A DNA stretch of 64,000 nt from Melastoma dodecandrum (taxonomy: Eukaryota > Streptophyta > Magnoliopsida > Myrtales > Melastomataceae), in the NCBI GenBank assembly GCA_029817715.1, contig JARUPY010000135.1:62001-126000 (forward strand). Reading direction: 5' to 3'. Both the position numbers and the translations under genes were made by a program. The stretch's first letter is position 1; each line of letters starts with the position of its first letter. Below, one piece after another: positions 49,891 to 59,678 of this stretch. The notes beneath the pieces were generated by a model. It was not told the origin of the DNA and did not search any database. It saw only the letters and a program-made list of their open reading frames with translations.

Positions 49891-51285
49891 ATGACAGATT
49901 CGCTCAAGCTCGGCCTCGCGGCGGCGGCCCTCCTGGTCCCGCTGCAGGCCCAGGCCCAGACCGCCACCAATCTCGCCGTGCTCAAGGGGCTCGCCCCCGT
50001 GACGGTGCTGTCCAGGACCCCGGCCGGCCGCGCGGCGCTCGGCGCCAATTTCGCCGTGACGGGCGGCATCCAGACCGGTGCCGTCCGCCAGCCGACGCTG
50101 CTGCCCTTCGCCGACCAGCAGCAGCAGGCGCTCAAGGACGCCTTCATCACGGACGGCGACCTCGCCGAACTCTCGGACGGGCTCGGCACGACGCTGGGCT
50201 CCGCCTATCTGGCGCGGGCCCACTACATCGACCGCGAGCATTACACCAACCTGTCCCAGGCCGTGGCCGACCTCGTCGCCTATACCAACGCGGTCGCGGG
50301 CGGCGATTCCAATTCCGGCAAGTACTTCTTCGCCAACGCCACCACGGACGGCAAGGCTGCGGTGTCGGACGAGGCCGCCGCGATCCTCAAGGGGAACGGC
50401 GGCGCGCCCGATCCGTTCGGCCGTGCCTACGGGCGGCCCGGCGGCAGCCCGGGGGCCGACGCCTACGGGGATTCCCGCCCCTTCCAGACGGAACCCGCGG
50501 TGCTGCAGATCGTCGGGCCCGACTATTTCAACACGCCCGCCAACAACGACGACTACAACCGCGGGCCGATCTCCAACCTCACGGACAGCCCCTCCTTCCC
50601 GAGCGGCCATACCACCTACGGCTATCTGGGCTCGATCCTGCTCGGCGTGCTGGTGCCCGACCGGTACCCGCAGATGGTCGCCCGCGCGGCCGAATACGGC
50701 AACGACCGCATCCTGATGGGCGCCCATTACGCGATGGACGTGCTCGGCGGCCGCACGCTCGCCACCTACGACCTCGCCCATCTCCTGGCCAACGACCCCG
50801 CCTACATGGGCCTCAAGGTCAAGGACTATGCCGCCCCGATGATGCCGGGCCAGCCCCGCAAGGAGGCCGCGACGATCACGGATTTCCGCGCGGCCGTGAA
50901 GGCGGCCCAGGCCGACGTGGCGGCGGCGCTGAAGGCGGGCTGCGGCAACGCCATCGAGGCCTGCGCCGGCGAGGACATCGGCCGTTTCGCCGATGCCGCC
51001 GCCAATGCCGCTTTCTACGGCGTCACGCAGACCTACGGCCTGCCCGTCGTCTATCCCGAGACGGCCGGCAAGCGCGAGGACGTGGGCCGGCTCGCGCCCG
51101 AGGCCGGCTACCTCCTCACCGTGGCGTTCCCGAACCTGTCCCTCGAACAGGCCGACGCGATCCTGACCGAGACGGAAGGCCCGGGCGGCGGCTTCCTCGA
51201 CGACGGTTCGCCCTTCGGCGTCTATTCCCGCCTGAACCTGCACGCCGCGGCGCTCCGGGCGGCGGCGCTGTCGGGAGCGCGCTGA
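49891..51285 (+). CDS. Exported PAP2-superfamily acid phosphatase-like protein
   Basis: A 464-residue protein from ATG 49891, with a signal peptide ending at QAQAQ. The PAP2 phosphatase/haloperoxidase motifs are present: a lysine-containing helix (KDYAAPM region is later), SFPSGHTTYGYLG (motif 2, catalytic His) and NDRILMGAHYAMDVLGGRT (motif 3). It likely hydrolyses phosphomonoesters in the periplasm. About 150 residues at each end are extra to the minimal domain and contain two Cys pairs. It is divergent from the creatininase-like gene. Confidence 0.83.
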   Translation: MTDSLKLGLAAAALLVPLQAQAQTATNLAVLKGLAPVTVLSRTPAGRAALGANFAVTGGIQTGAVRQPTLLPFADQQQQALKDAFITDGDLAELSDGLGTTLGSAYLARAHYIDREHYTNLSQAVADLVAYTNAVAGGDSNSGKYFFANATTDGKAAVSDEAAAILKGNGGAPDPFGRAYGRPGGSPGADAYGDSRPFQTEPAVLQIVGPDYFNTPANNDDYNRGPISNLTDSPSFPSGHTTYGYLGSILLGVLVPDRYPQMVARAAEYGNDRILMGAHYAMDVLGGRTLATYDLAHLLANDPAYMGLKVKDYAAPMMPGQPRKEAATITDFRAAVKAAQADVAAALKAGCGNAIEACAGEDIGRFADAAANAAFYGVTQTYGLPVVYPETAGKREDVGRLAPEAGYLLTVAFPNLSLEQADAILTETEGPGGGFLDDGSPFGVYSRLNLHAAALRAAALSGAR

Positions 51286-51401
51286 GCGGTCCTGGACCGA
51301 TGCCGCGCTGAGGGACGGCGAGGGGCGTTCTCCCGACGGCTTCGGGGGACATCCAGGCCCAGCTTCGATGCATCGCCGAACGCCGGGCCGCGCGCTGCCG
51401 T

Positions 51402-53048
51402 TCAGGCGTCCGCCGCGACGCGGCTGTCGAGCAGGCCGCCGTTCCGGTCGAGGATCGGATAGGCGGCCCCGGCCACGAGGTAACCGTTGATCTGCTTCAT
51501 GGCGCGCAGGACCTCGACGCCGAAGGCAGCGTCACGGCCCCCGGCGCGCAGCCGGTTGAACTCCTCGCGCACTGCCTCGGATTCGAGGTCGCGGAACCGG
51601 CGCTTCTCGTCGACGAGCGCCCGGGCGGCGCGCGGATCGTCGGTCATCAGCAGGGTGGCGGCCGTGCGCAGGCTGGCGCGGACGCGCGCCAGGGTCTCGA
51701 CCACGCCGGTGCGTTCGCCGCCCGGGAGCGCGCCGCCGAACTTCAGCCGCTTGCTGGCCAGCGGCAACAGGCTCTTCTCCACCACCCGGCCGGCATAGGC
51801 CATGTTGCTGGCGAAGGCGAAGATCTCGGACAAGCGGCGCCGGTCGCCGTCGGCGAGGTCCTCGGGGTCGAGCGTCGACAGATAGGCCTGGATGGCGCGG
51901 CAGAGGCGCCCGAGGTCGCGGCCGAGCGGCTTCACCGGCATGAGCCGCCGCCGCTCCCCGGCCGCGATGGCGCCCGACAGGCCGTCCACCATGGCTTCGA
52001 GCAGGTCGGTCAGCCGCAGGCATTCGCGCGCCGCGGCACCGAGGGCCACGATCGGGGTCTCGACGGCGGCCGGATCGAGGTAGAGCGGCCGCGCGGCATC
52101 GGCGGGGTCCGGCCGCCGGGGCAGCAGCCGCGTCAGCAGCCTGGCGTAGGGGCCGAGGAGCGGCAGGACCGCCGCCGCCAGCACGGCGTTGAAGAGCAGG
52201 TGGAAATCCGCCACCGCCCGGCCCGGATCGGGCTGGAAGGCCACGAGCCAGCGTCCCAGCGGCGCGAGCGCGGCCAGCGCCGCCCCGGCCCCGATCGCCC
52301 GCACCGCGAGGTTGCCCAGCGGCAGGCGCTTGCCCGCCCGGTCCTGGCCGGTCGCGCCTTCGAGCACGGGGTTGACGGCGGCGCCGACATTGGCCCCGAG
52401 GACCAGCGCGAAGGCGGCGTCGGGCGCCACGGCGCCCTTGCTGGCGAGCGACATGACGACGAGGATCACCGCCACGCTCGAATGGGCGAGCCAGGTCAGG
52501 AGCGCCCCGATCGCCGCCATCAGCAGCGGCAGGGTCGCCGCGATGCCGAGCAGCATGCGCAGCGACGGTGTGTCCTCGTAGGGCGTCAGCACCACGGTCA
52601 GTTGATGGAGCGCCAGCAGCATCAGTCCGAGCCCGACCGCCAGCCGGCCGATGTCGTGCGCGACGTTCGACCGGTTGCGGCGGAACAGGACGACGCCGAC
52701 GAGGATCAGCAGCGGCGCCAGAGCGCCGACGTCGAAGGACAGCGCCTGCACGATCAGCGTCGTGCCGACATTGGCGCCCAGCATGACGGCGAGCGCCGGC
52801 ACGAGGTCGACCGCGCCGGAAGCCGCGAAGCCCGAGATCATCAGCCCCGTCGCGGTGCTGCTCTGGAGCACCGCCGTGACGCCGAGTCCGGCCAGGAAGG
52901 CCAGGGGCCGGCTGCGCAGCGCCCGCCCCAGCAGGCTCCGGAGGTCGGGGCCGAAGGCCCTCTGGACCCCGGTCTGCACCATGTGGGTGCCCCAGAGCAG
53001 CAGGGCGACCCCTCCGCCGAGATCGATCAGCAGCCGCAACATGTCCAT
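51402..53048 (-). CDS. Na+/phosphate cotransporter family protein (NptA-like) with PhoU-like domain
   Basis: A 548-residue protein. The two inverted membrane repeats each carry the family signature: [20 protein letters not shown] and [20 protein letters not shown], with [15 protein letters not shown] and [13 protein letters not shown] after them. After residue 340 the helical cytosolic part ([20 protein letters not shown]) is PhoU-like. Related proteins move phosphate with Na+, often as regulated efflux or uptake systems. Downstream regulation is not visible. The phosphatase gene nearby (convergent) suggests phosphate metabolism. Confidence 0.88.
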   Translation of the reverse strand: MDMLRLLIDLGGGVALLLWGTHMVQTGVQRAFGPDLRSLLGRALRSRPLAFLAGLGVTAVLQSSTATGLMISGFAASGAVDLVPALAVMLGANVGTTLIVQALSFDVGALAPLLILVGVVLFRRNRSNVAHDIGRLAVGLGLMLLALHQLTVVLTPYEDTPSLRMLLGIAATLPLLMAAIGALLTWLAHSSVAVILVVMSLASKGAVAPDAAFALVLGANVGAAVNPVLEGATGQDRAGKRLPLGNLAVRAIGAGAALAALAPLGRWLVAFQPDPGRAVADFHLLFNAVLAAAVLPLLGPYARLLTRLLPRRPDPADAARPLYLDPAAVETPIVALGAAARECLRLTDLLEAMVDGLSGAIAAGERRRLMPVKPLGRDLGRLCRAIQAYLSTLDPEDLADGDRRRLSEIFAFASNMAYAGRVVEKSLLPLASKRLKFGGALPGGERTGVVETLARVRASLRTAATLLMTDDPRAARALVDEKRRFRDLESEAVREEFNRLRAGGRDAAFGVEVLRAMKQINGYLVAGAAYPILDRNGGLLDSRVAADA

Positions 53049-53278
53049 GCGTCGTTCACCTCCGGCGAGACCCCCGCGTCCCGTGCAGAGGAGCTCGAAT
53101 TCCCCGTCCCGCGCAACCGTCGAACCCGCGTTGTGCGGCCGCGGGCGGGCGGCGGGCGATCCGGATGTCGTGGCCGGCTCTGCTTGGCCCTTATGAGAAA
53201 GTTCTCATTAACCCTGCCGTATCCATTCGCCGATCAATCTGCCGAAGCATAGAATCGACGGAACAGGACGCCTCGGAC

Positions 53279-55225
53279 ATGCGTTTTAATGACCTCAAAA
53301 TTCGCACTAAGCTTTTTCTGCCACTTTTGGTCAGTTCGACGGCGATAGCCGCCATCTCAGGTTTCGGGTCCGTCCGATTACAGTCGACGGCCAGCGAGGC
53401 GCAGGACATGATCCAGCGCCGGGACGTGGCGGTGATCAAGGTCGCGCGCGTCTCGCGCCTGATCTCCCAGGCGCAGAACTACGCCTACGTCGGCCTCGTG
53501 AACGGCCCGGAGTCCGAGGCCAGCCGAATCGCGGACCGGCGCTATCCCGAGGTGATGACGAAGATCGACACCTATTTCGAAGAGGCATCCGCGCTGCTGC
53601 CCGAGAGATCGACCGAAATCCTCGGGTTCGAGCGCCGGTTCAAGGCGCTGAAGCCCAGCCTCGACGCGGCCTTCAAGATCGGCGGGGACCTGCCGGGCCT
53701 CGACGAGGCCGCGGCGCTCAAAGCCGAGAATCTGGCCGCCATGGCCGGCGTCGCCAGGACCCTCGGCGAGGTCGGTGCGGAGGTGGACAAGCTCCTCGAC
53801 GACACGGTGTCGTTCAACGACGGCGTCCTCAAGGCCAACGCGGCACGAGCCGCCGAACTCAAGGCGGCGTCGAGCGACGCCTTCCTGGAACTCGCCGGCG
53901 GCGGCGTCCTGGCGATCCTCCTCGCGGCGGCCTTCAGCTACTGGCTGTCGTCCCGCACGATCTCAACGGCCGCTGGCCGCATCACGGACGGCATGCGGCG
54001 GCTCGCCGACGGGGGTCGCGTCGGAGATCGCTGGCCGGAACCGGCGGACGAGATCGGCGCCATGGCGGGGGCCGTCGCGGTCTTCCGGCAGGCCGCGATC
54101 GACAAACTGGCTCTGGAGCGCGAGGCCGAGGCAGCCCGCGATCGGGCGGAGGAGGACCGCCGCCGCACCGAGGAGGCCAAGGCGCTCGCGGCCCGGCAGC
54201 TCGCCTACGTCGTCGAGGGGATCGGGCGGGGCCTCGACCAGCTGTCCCGCGGGGCGCTGACCTTCCGGCTCGACCGCGGTTTCGCGGCCGATTACGAGAA
54301 GCTGCGGCTCGACTTCAACGACGCCATGGGCAAGCTCGCCGAGACCCTGACGGTGGTGGCCACCAACACTTCGGCCATCCGGTCGGGCACGGGCGAGATC
54401 TCGTCGGCGGCCGACGACCTCAGCCGCCGCACCGAGCAGCAGGCGGCCTCGCTCGAGGAGACGGCGGCCGCCCTCGACGAGGTCACCGCGACCGTGCGCA
54501 GGACCAGCCGGAGCGCCCTCCACGCCCGCGACGTCGTGGGCGCCGCCAGCGCCGGGGCGGAGCGCTCGGGCGCGGTGGTGCGCCGGGCCGTGGAGGCGAT
54601 GAGCGGCATCGAACGTTCGGCGCGCGAGATCACGCAGATCATCGGCGTCATCGACGAGATCGCGTTCCAGACCAACCTGCTGGCGCTCAACGCCGGCGTC
54701 GAGGCGGCCCGGGCGGGCGACTCGGGCCGGGGCTTCGCGGTCGTGGCCTCGGAAGTCCGCGCCCTCGCGCAGCGCTCCGCCGGCGCGGCCAAGGAGATCA
54801 AGGGCCTCATCTCGGCCTCGGGCCGCCAGGTCGAGCAGGGGGTGGAGCTCGTCGGCGAGACCGGCCGGGCGCTGCAGGCGATCCTGGGCCAGGTGTCGGA
54901 GCTCAGCACCATCGTGGCCGAGATCGCGGCCTCGGCGCAGGAGCAGGCGGCGGGGCTCGACCAGATCAACACGGCCGTCAACCAGATGGACCAGGTGACG
55001 CAGCAGAACGCCGCCATGGTGGAGGAATCGACCGCGGCGAGCCGCGCCCTGGCGCGCGAGACCGAGGAACTGGCCGGGCTGGTGGGCCGGTTCGAGCTCG
55101 CCGGGACCCGCGCGGCCCCGCCGCCCGCCGCCGCGCCGCCCGTGCGCATGCTGAAGAGCGTCGGCCGCGGCGGCGCCGCGCGCAGACCCGTCGCGGCCGC
55201 CGAGGGCGACTGGCAGGAGTTCTGA
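53279..55225 (+). CDS. Methyl-accepting chemotaxis protein (membrane-bound)
   Basis: A 648-residue receptor from ATG 53279. Helix 1 is [21 protein letters not shown] helical periplasmic ligand domain of about 165 residues follows, then helix 2 [20 protein letters not shown], a HAMP domain and a second HAMP-like segment. The signalling hub is [20 protein letters not shown]. The C-terminus GDWQEF is a likely CheR/CheB-docking pentapeptide. The hub and adaptation region are nearly identical to the cytosolic receptor at 44.7 kb. The ligand is unknown. The gene stands alone and ends with a terminator. Confidence 0.93.
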   Translation: MRFNDLKIRTKLFLPLLVSSTAIAAISGFGSVRLQSTASEAQDMIQRRDVAVIKVARVSRLISQAQNYAYVGLVNGPESEASRIADRRYPEVMTKIDTYFEEASALLPERSTEILGFERRFKALKPSLDAAFKIGGDLPGLDEAAALKAENLAAMAGVARTLGEVGAEVDKLLDDTVSFNDGVLKANAARAAELKAASSDAFLELAGGGVLAILLAAAFSYWLSSRTISTAAGRITDGMRRLADGGRVGDRWPEPADEIGAMAGAVAVFRQAAIDKLALEREAEAARDRAEEDRRRTEEAKALAARQLAYVVEGIGRGLDQLSRGALTFRLDRGFAADYEKLRLDFNDAMGKLAETLTVVATNTSAIRSGTGEISSAADDLSRRTEQQAASLEETAAALDEVTATVRRTSRSALHARDVVGAASAGAERSGAVVRRAVEAMSGIERSAREITQIIGVIDEIAFQTNLLALNAGVEAARAGDSGRGFAVVASEVRALAQRSAGAAKEIKGLISASGRQVEQGVELVGETGRALQAILGQVSELSTIVAEIAASAQEQAAGLDQINTAVNQMDQVTQQNAAMVEESTAASRALARETEELAGLVGRFELAGTRAAPPPAAAPPVRMLKSVGRGGAARRPVAAAEGDWQEF

Positions 55226-55321
55226 CCCGGGGCCCGACCCGGGCGGTACACCGGCGGCCCGGCAAGGGCCCGACCGCCCCGACGCGTGAGCGCGAACGCG
55301 ACAGGACCGGCACAGATCGGG

Positions 55322-55355
55322 GCCCGGGAGGATCCAGCATCCTGCCGGGCCTTTC
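55322..55355 (+). terminator. Intrinsic terminator after the chemoreceptor gene
   Basis: GCCCGGGAGGAT and ATCCTGCCGGGC form an 11-base stem with one mismatch and a short loop, followed by CTTTCG. It lies about 100 bases after the chemoreceptor stop. The rest of the gap to gspG (55360-55579) is AT-richer and likely contains the promoter of the secretion locus. Confidence 0.62.
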
Positions 55356-55579
55356 GCATGCGCGGGCGACCGGATGACCGGGACCGGCGGTGACGTCGGG
55401 AGCGGGCCTGTTCGGCGCATCCCGAGTTCCGGAAGTCTAAAATTCGATTCAAATGCGACCTGTCAGCATGCTCCGGCGAAGAAGCCGCATCAACGTCGAA
55501 TAAACTTTATCACAATCGGTCGGTAGCATACGAAGTCTCTCATTCGAAATCGATCGTTGAGCCGGGAAGGGCGTCGATC

Positions 55580-56041
55580 ATGAGAGACCCAAGGTTGCTC
55601 GACCGGTCCATGCGGCGCGCGCGGCGGCGTCGACGGGGGCAGGCCGGCTACACGCTGCTCGAACTCCTGGTCGTCATGGGCATCCTGGCGGTGCTCACCG
55701 CCATCGCGACGCCCCAGATCATGGGTTATTTCAACAAGGCTAAGGTACAGTCCGTCCAGTTGCAGATCCAGAATATCAATACTGCACTGGAGATGTACTA
55801 CATGGAGAACGGGACCTATCCGTCCTCCGACGAGGGGCTCCAGGCCCTGATCCAGGCCCCCGCCGACGCCCCGCGCTGGAACGGTCCCTACCTGAAGGAA
55901 ACGCAGGCGCTGACCGACCCCTGGGGCCACCCCTATCGATACGTCTATCCGAACGAGACCGGTCAATACACGGTTTACTCTTCAGGATCGAAAAATGCCG
56001 ATCGGGTGGATGAAAATCGATCTCTGATAGCGCGTCAATGA
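55580..56041 (+). CDS. gspG: Type II secretion major pseudopilin GspG
   Basis: A 153-residue prepilin. The basic leader (MRRARRRRRGQAG) is followed by the prepilin peptidase site G23|Y24, then TLLELLVVMGILAVLTAIAT with Glu at mature position 5. The mature domain has the GspG features MYYMENGTYPSSDEGLQAL and TDPWGHPYRYVYPN. It is the main subunit of the type II secretion pseudopilus in the periplasm. Tyr at mature position 1, instead of the usual Phe, is a small oddity. It leads the locus encoding the SCO-like protein and oxidase. Confidence 0.93.
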   Translation: MRDPRLLDRSMRRARRRRRGQAGYTLLELLVVMGILAVLTAIATPQIMGYFNKAKVQSVQLQIQNINTALEMYYMENGTYPSSDEGLQALIQAPADAPRWNGPYLKETQALTDPWGHPYRYVYPNETGQYTVYSSGSKNADRVDENRSLIARQ

Positions 56042-56120
56042 AGCTGAAAGCGCCGGCGTCCTATCCCGTTCGGGCCGGCGAGGCCCCGGCCGCTCCCCAC
56101 GAACCACGGAGGCGTTTGAG

Positions 56121-56762
56121 ATGTCATGGCGTGGACCGGGCCGGATCGGCCTCTTCCTGTCGCTGGTTCTGCTACTCCTGAGTTCTCCCTCGATCGCCGG
56201 GGATGCGGCGCCCGGCATGGCCGAGGCCTCCTATGACCTCCGGTTCCTGCTCGACACCGTCGCGGGCGGTCCGACCATCGACCAGGCGGGCCGCCCGCGG
56301 GCGGCGGTGGATTTCGACGGCGACCTCGTCGCGGTCGAACTCGTCGCGACGCACTGCCCGAGCCTCTGCGTGATACGGACGCTGGACCTCGCGGCCGTCG
56401 CCAGGGCGCTGCCCGCCGAGACGGGATCGCACCTGCGCCTCGTCGCCCTCTCGATCGACCCCGCCGACAGGCCGGCGGACCTCGCGGCTTTCGCCCGCGC
56501 CCTGCGCCTCGACCCGGCACCCTGGACCTTCCTCGCCACCGACGCCGGCCAGGCCGAGCGCATCCGGCACGCCATCGGCCAGCAGATCCGGCGGCCCGGC
56601 GAGGACGAGGCCGAGCCCGCCACCAACGTCTTCCTCTTCGACCGCCGCGGGCAGCTCATGCAGAGCTTCGGCGGCCGGGCGCTCGACCGTGCCCGCCTCG
56701 CCCGGGAGATCGTGGACCTCGATCGCTACGACGCGACCCTGGTCCAGACCTCCACCCGCTGA
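56121..56762 (+). CDS. SCO1/SenC-like copper protein
   Basis: A 213-residue protein with an N-terminal hydrophobic signal or anchor (LFLSLVLLLLSSPSIAG). The thioredoxin-like fold carries a CxxxC copper motif, CPSLC (Cys79, Cys83), in VAVELVATHCPSLCVIRTLD. LVALSIDPADRPADL and VFLFDRRGQLMQSFGG follow. SCO proteins bind copper with this motif and a distal His and deliver it to cuproenzymes. Its position immediately before the galactose-oxidase-like gene suggests it matures that enzyme; the link is inference. Confidence 0.8.
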   Translation: MSWRGPGRIGLFLSLVLLLLSSPSIAGDAAPGMAEASYDLRFLLDTVAGGPTIDQAGRPRAAVDFDGDLVAVELVATHCPSLCVIRTLDLAAVARALPAETGSHLRLVALSIDPADRPADLAAFARALRLDPAPWTFLATDAGQAERIRHAIGQQIRRPGEDEAEPATNVFLFDRRGQLMQSFGGRALDRARLAREIVDLDRYDATLVQTSTR

Positions 56763-56790
56763 TCCCCGTCCACCTCACAGAGACACCCTG

Positions 56791-59535
56791 ATGTCCCCGA
56801 TCGCCGTCCTGCGCCGCCCCTCGGGCGCGCGTCACCGCTCCCCCCTGCGCGGCCGCCTGCTGCTGGCCACCGTCCTGACCGGCTGCGGCCTGCCCGCCGA
56901 GGCCGCCCAGTTCCCCGTGGCCCCGACCCCCGCCCAGGACCCGCTGGTGATGAACCTCACCATTGCGGCCGACGCGCCGACGCGCGGCATGTGGTCGGGC
57001 GTCATCCCGTGGTCGCTGGTGCCCATCCACACCGCGCTCCTGCCGAACGGCATGGTGGCCTCCTACGGGTCGCCGACGGGCCAGGCCGTGCAGGACGGCC
57101 GCACTTTCGATCTCTGGGACCCGCTCCGGATCTTCCAGAACGCCCCGGTGCACACGACGGTCCCGGGGCTCTCCACGATTGACAGCTTTTGCTCGACCTC
57201 GGCCATGCTGCCGACCGGCAACCTGCTCGTGTCGGGCGGCATCGTGTCACCGAGCGGCGGCACCAACGACCACGGCAGCGTGCTGCTGAGCAATACCGGC
57301 ATGCAGGTGACGCAGGCCAGCGCCACCACGGCCCAGGACCGCTACTATTCCACGATGGTGACGCTGCCCTCCGGCCTGCCGATCATCATGGGCGGCAACA
57401 TCCCCTACAGCACCGGCTACAACGATCCCAACGGCTATATCAGCGCCGGCTACATGGGCAGCATGACGCCGGAGGTCTACGATCCCGCCACGGGCTGGCG
57501 CAGCCTCTTCGGCGCCAACAGCCGCATCGCCTTCGGGCCGGACTTCTCTCGCTACTGGTACCCGCGCGCCTGGGTGGCGCCGAACGGCAAGCTCTTCGGC
57601 ATCTCCTCCGAGCAGATGTGGTCGCTCGATCCTGCGGGCAACGGATCGGTCACGGCGCTCGGCGGCTTCAAGACCGCCATGAACTTCTCCGTCGCTATCT
57701 CGGCCACCGCTGCGCCGAACGTCGGCCCGACCTCGACCGCCGTCATGTACGACGTCGGCAAGATCCTGCAGGTGGGCGGCAACGGCCGCTACAACGGCGA
57801 CGGGACGGTCTCCAGCAGCCTCGCCACGACGGTCGACATCAACGGCAGCCAGCCGGTCGTCCGCGACGTGGCGCCGATGAGCTACGGGCGCCAGTGGGCG
57901 AGCTCGACGGTGCTGCCGACCGGCAAGGTCGCCGTGACGGGCGGCACCACCTTCAGCGACAATGACGGATCGAATGCCGTGCTGGCGGCCGAGACCTGGG
58001 ACCCCGCCACCGCCACCTGGTCGGTGGGCGCCAGCGAGACGGTCTACCGCGGCTACCATTCCACCGCGACGCTCCTGCAGGACGGCACCGTGCTGGTGGC
58101 GGGCGGCGGCGTACCGGGGCCGGTGAGCAACCTCAACGCCGAGATCTACTATCCGCCCTACCTATTCAAGACCGTCAACGGCCAGGCGACGCTCGCGGCC
58201 CGGCCTCAGGTCGTGAGCCTCGGCACCGCCCAGATCGCCCACGGCCAGTCCGTCGGCGTCGAGGTCAACGCGCCCGCCGGTGTCGGCAAGGTGGCCTTCG
58301 TGCGCCTGAGCGCCACGACCCATTCCTTCAACACGGGGCAGCGCTACCTGCCGGCGAGCTTCACGCAGGCCGGCAACATCCTCACCGTGGCGGCCGCCGC
58401 CTCGGCCAATATCGCGCCGCCCGGCTACTATCAGCTCGTCGTGGTGGACAAGGCCGGCGTGCCCTCGCCGGGCGTCATCGTCGCCATCGGCTCCGGCATG
58501 GCGGCCCCGACCGCCACGCTGGTGCCGGCCAACATCGCCGCCCCGCTCGCCGGGAGCGGCTGGAGCAATTGCGCCAACGAGGGCGGCAGCTGCACCGTCG
58601 CCGGCACCCAGACGGTCGCCTACGGCAGCGGCAGCCAGTGGATCACGAAGAGCGTGACGGGCACCATCGGCTGCAACACGGGCGCCTTCGGCGGTGACCC
58701 GCTCTACGGCACCGTCAAATCATGCCAGGTGCAGGCCGGCCAGGTGGCGATGGGCGGCTCCGGCGGCACAACCACCTCGGGCGGAACCGCGAGCGGGGGC
58801 GGCACATCCACGACGGGCGGCGCCACGACAGGAAGCGGTACGTCCACGACGGGCAGCCCGTCGAACCCGATGCAGATCGGCTCCGGCGGCGTCAGGATCG
58901 CCACGGCGCCCGACGGCACGACCGCGACGGTCAACATCCTCAACACCATCTGGGTCTCGAACCTCGGCACGAACTGGCAGTTGCTGCCGGGCAATTTCAA
59001 GGACGTCGCGGTGCTGGGGGCCAACCGCTACTACGCGATCGGCATGGACGACAACGTGTACCGCTGGAATAACGGCAACTGGATCCAGGTCGGCAACAAC
59101 GCCAATGCCATCGCGGCCTCATCCGACGGCACCATCGCGGTGGTGAACGACCAGAACGGCGCGATCTGGGTGAAGCCGACCGACGACGCGCAGTGGAACT
59201 GGACCATGGTCCCGAACACCAGCGCCAAGCTCGTCGCCCTCGTGAAGGCCGGGTCACTCTACTTCGTCGGCCTCGACGGCAACGTCTATCGGAGCGACGG
59301 TAAGGCGGCGCCCGTCCTGATCGGCTACGTGGCCAGCGCCATCGCGGCCTCGTCCGACGGCAGCGTGACCGTGGTCAGCACCGATCCCACGCACCCCGGC
59401 ACGCTGTGGCGCAAGCCGACCGACGATACCGCGCAGAACTGGGCCCAGACCCCCGGATCCGCCGTCGCCGTGGCGGCGCCCAACCGGTCGACCCTCGTCA
59501 CGGTGTCGTCGTCGGGGGCGATCTACCGCCAGTGA
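56791..59535 (+). CDS. Exported galactose-oxidase-like copper radical enzyme with C-terminal tectonin-like propeller
   Basis: A 914-residue protein with an N-terminal signal region (LLLATVLTGCGLPAEAA). Residues 50-590 are a kelch propeller plus DUF1929 domain. All ligands of copper radical oxidases appear: Cys134 (DSFCSTSAMLP), Tyr186 (DRYYSTMVTLPSG), Tyr422-His423 (YRGYHSTATLLQDG) and His511 (ATTHSFNTGQRYLP). Residues 600-670 form a Cys-rich module (GSGWSNCANEGGSCTVAG). A Gly/Ser/Thr linker (675-725) follows, then tectonin-like repeats (DNVYRWNNGNWIQVGNNANA). It would oxidise primary alcohols or aldehydes to give hydrogen peroxide outside the cell. The enclosing type II secretion genes suggest it is their substrate. 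Confidence 0.85.
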   Translation: MSPIAVLRRPSGARHRSPLRGRLLLATVLTGCGLPAEAAQFPVAPTPAQDPLVMNLTIAADAPTRGMWSGVIPWSLVPIHTALLPNGMVASYGSPTGQAVQDGRTFDLWDPLRIFQNAPVHTTVPGLSTIDSFCSTSAMLPTGNLLVSGGIVSPSGGTNDHGSVLLSNTGMQVTQASATTAQDRYYSTMVTLPSGLPIIMGGNIPYSTGYNDPNGYISAGYMGSMTPEVYDPATGWRSLFGANSRIAFGPDFSRYWYPRAWVAPNGKLFGISSEQMWSLDPAGNGSVTALGGFKTAMNFSVAISATAAPNVGPTSTAVMYDVGKILQVGGNGRYNGDGTVSSSLATTVDINGSQPVVRDVAPMSYGRQWASSTVLPTGKVAVTGGTTFSDNDGSNAVLAAETWDPATATWSVGASETVYRGYHSTATLLQDGTVLVAGGGVPGPVSNLNAEIYYPPYLFKTVNGQATLAARPQVVSLGTAQIAHGQSVGVEVNAPAGVGKVAFVRLSATTHSFNTGQRYLPASFTQAGNILTVAAAASANIAPPGYYQLVVVDKAGVPSPGVIVAIGSGMAAPTATLVPANIAAPLAGSGWSNCANEGGSCTVAGTQTVAYGSGSQWITKSVTGTIGCNTGAFGGDPLYGTVKSCQVQAGQVAMGGSGGTTTSGGTASGGGTSTTGGATTGSGTSTTGSPSNPMQIGSGGVRIATAPDGTTATVNILNTIWVSNLGTNWQLLPGNFKDVAVLGANRYYAIGMDDNVYRWNNGNWIQVGNNANAIAASSDGTIAVVNDQNGAIWVKPTDDAQWNWTMVPNTSAKLVALVKAGSLYFVGLDGNVYRSDGKAAPVLIGYVASAIAASSDGSVTVVSTDPTHPGTLWRKPTDDTAQNWAQTPGSAVAVAAPNRSTLVTVSSSGAIYRQ

Positions 59536-59678
59536 AGGCCGGGCGCCGGCCGCGGCCGGCGCCCGCATCGCTCGACCCGGCGACTCCAGGAAAGGCTCCG
59601 TTTACACGAAATTAAGCACGTCCATTTACCTTCGACTTCGCGTTGCAATCGTGACGAGATATCGAGAGTCGAAGCATC

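Noticed and set aside
47518..51243. Minus-strand frame of 1,241 residues
   Set aside because: Only its last 395 residues are a real protein (the beta-propeller); the rest is antisense to the PAP2 gene or a shadow of the creatininase-like gene.
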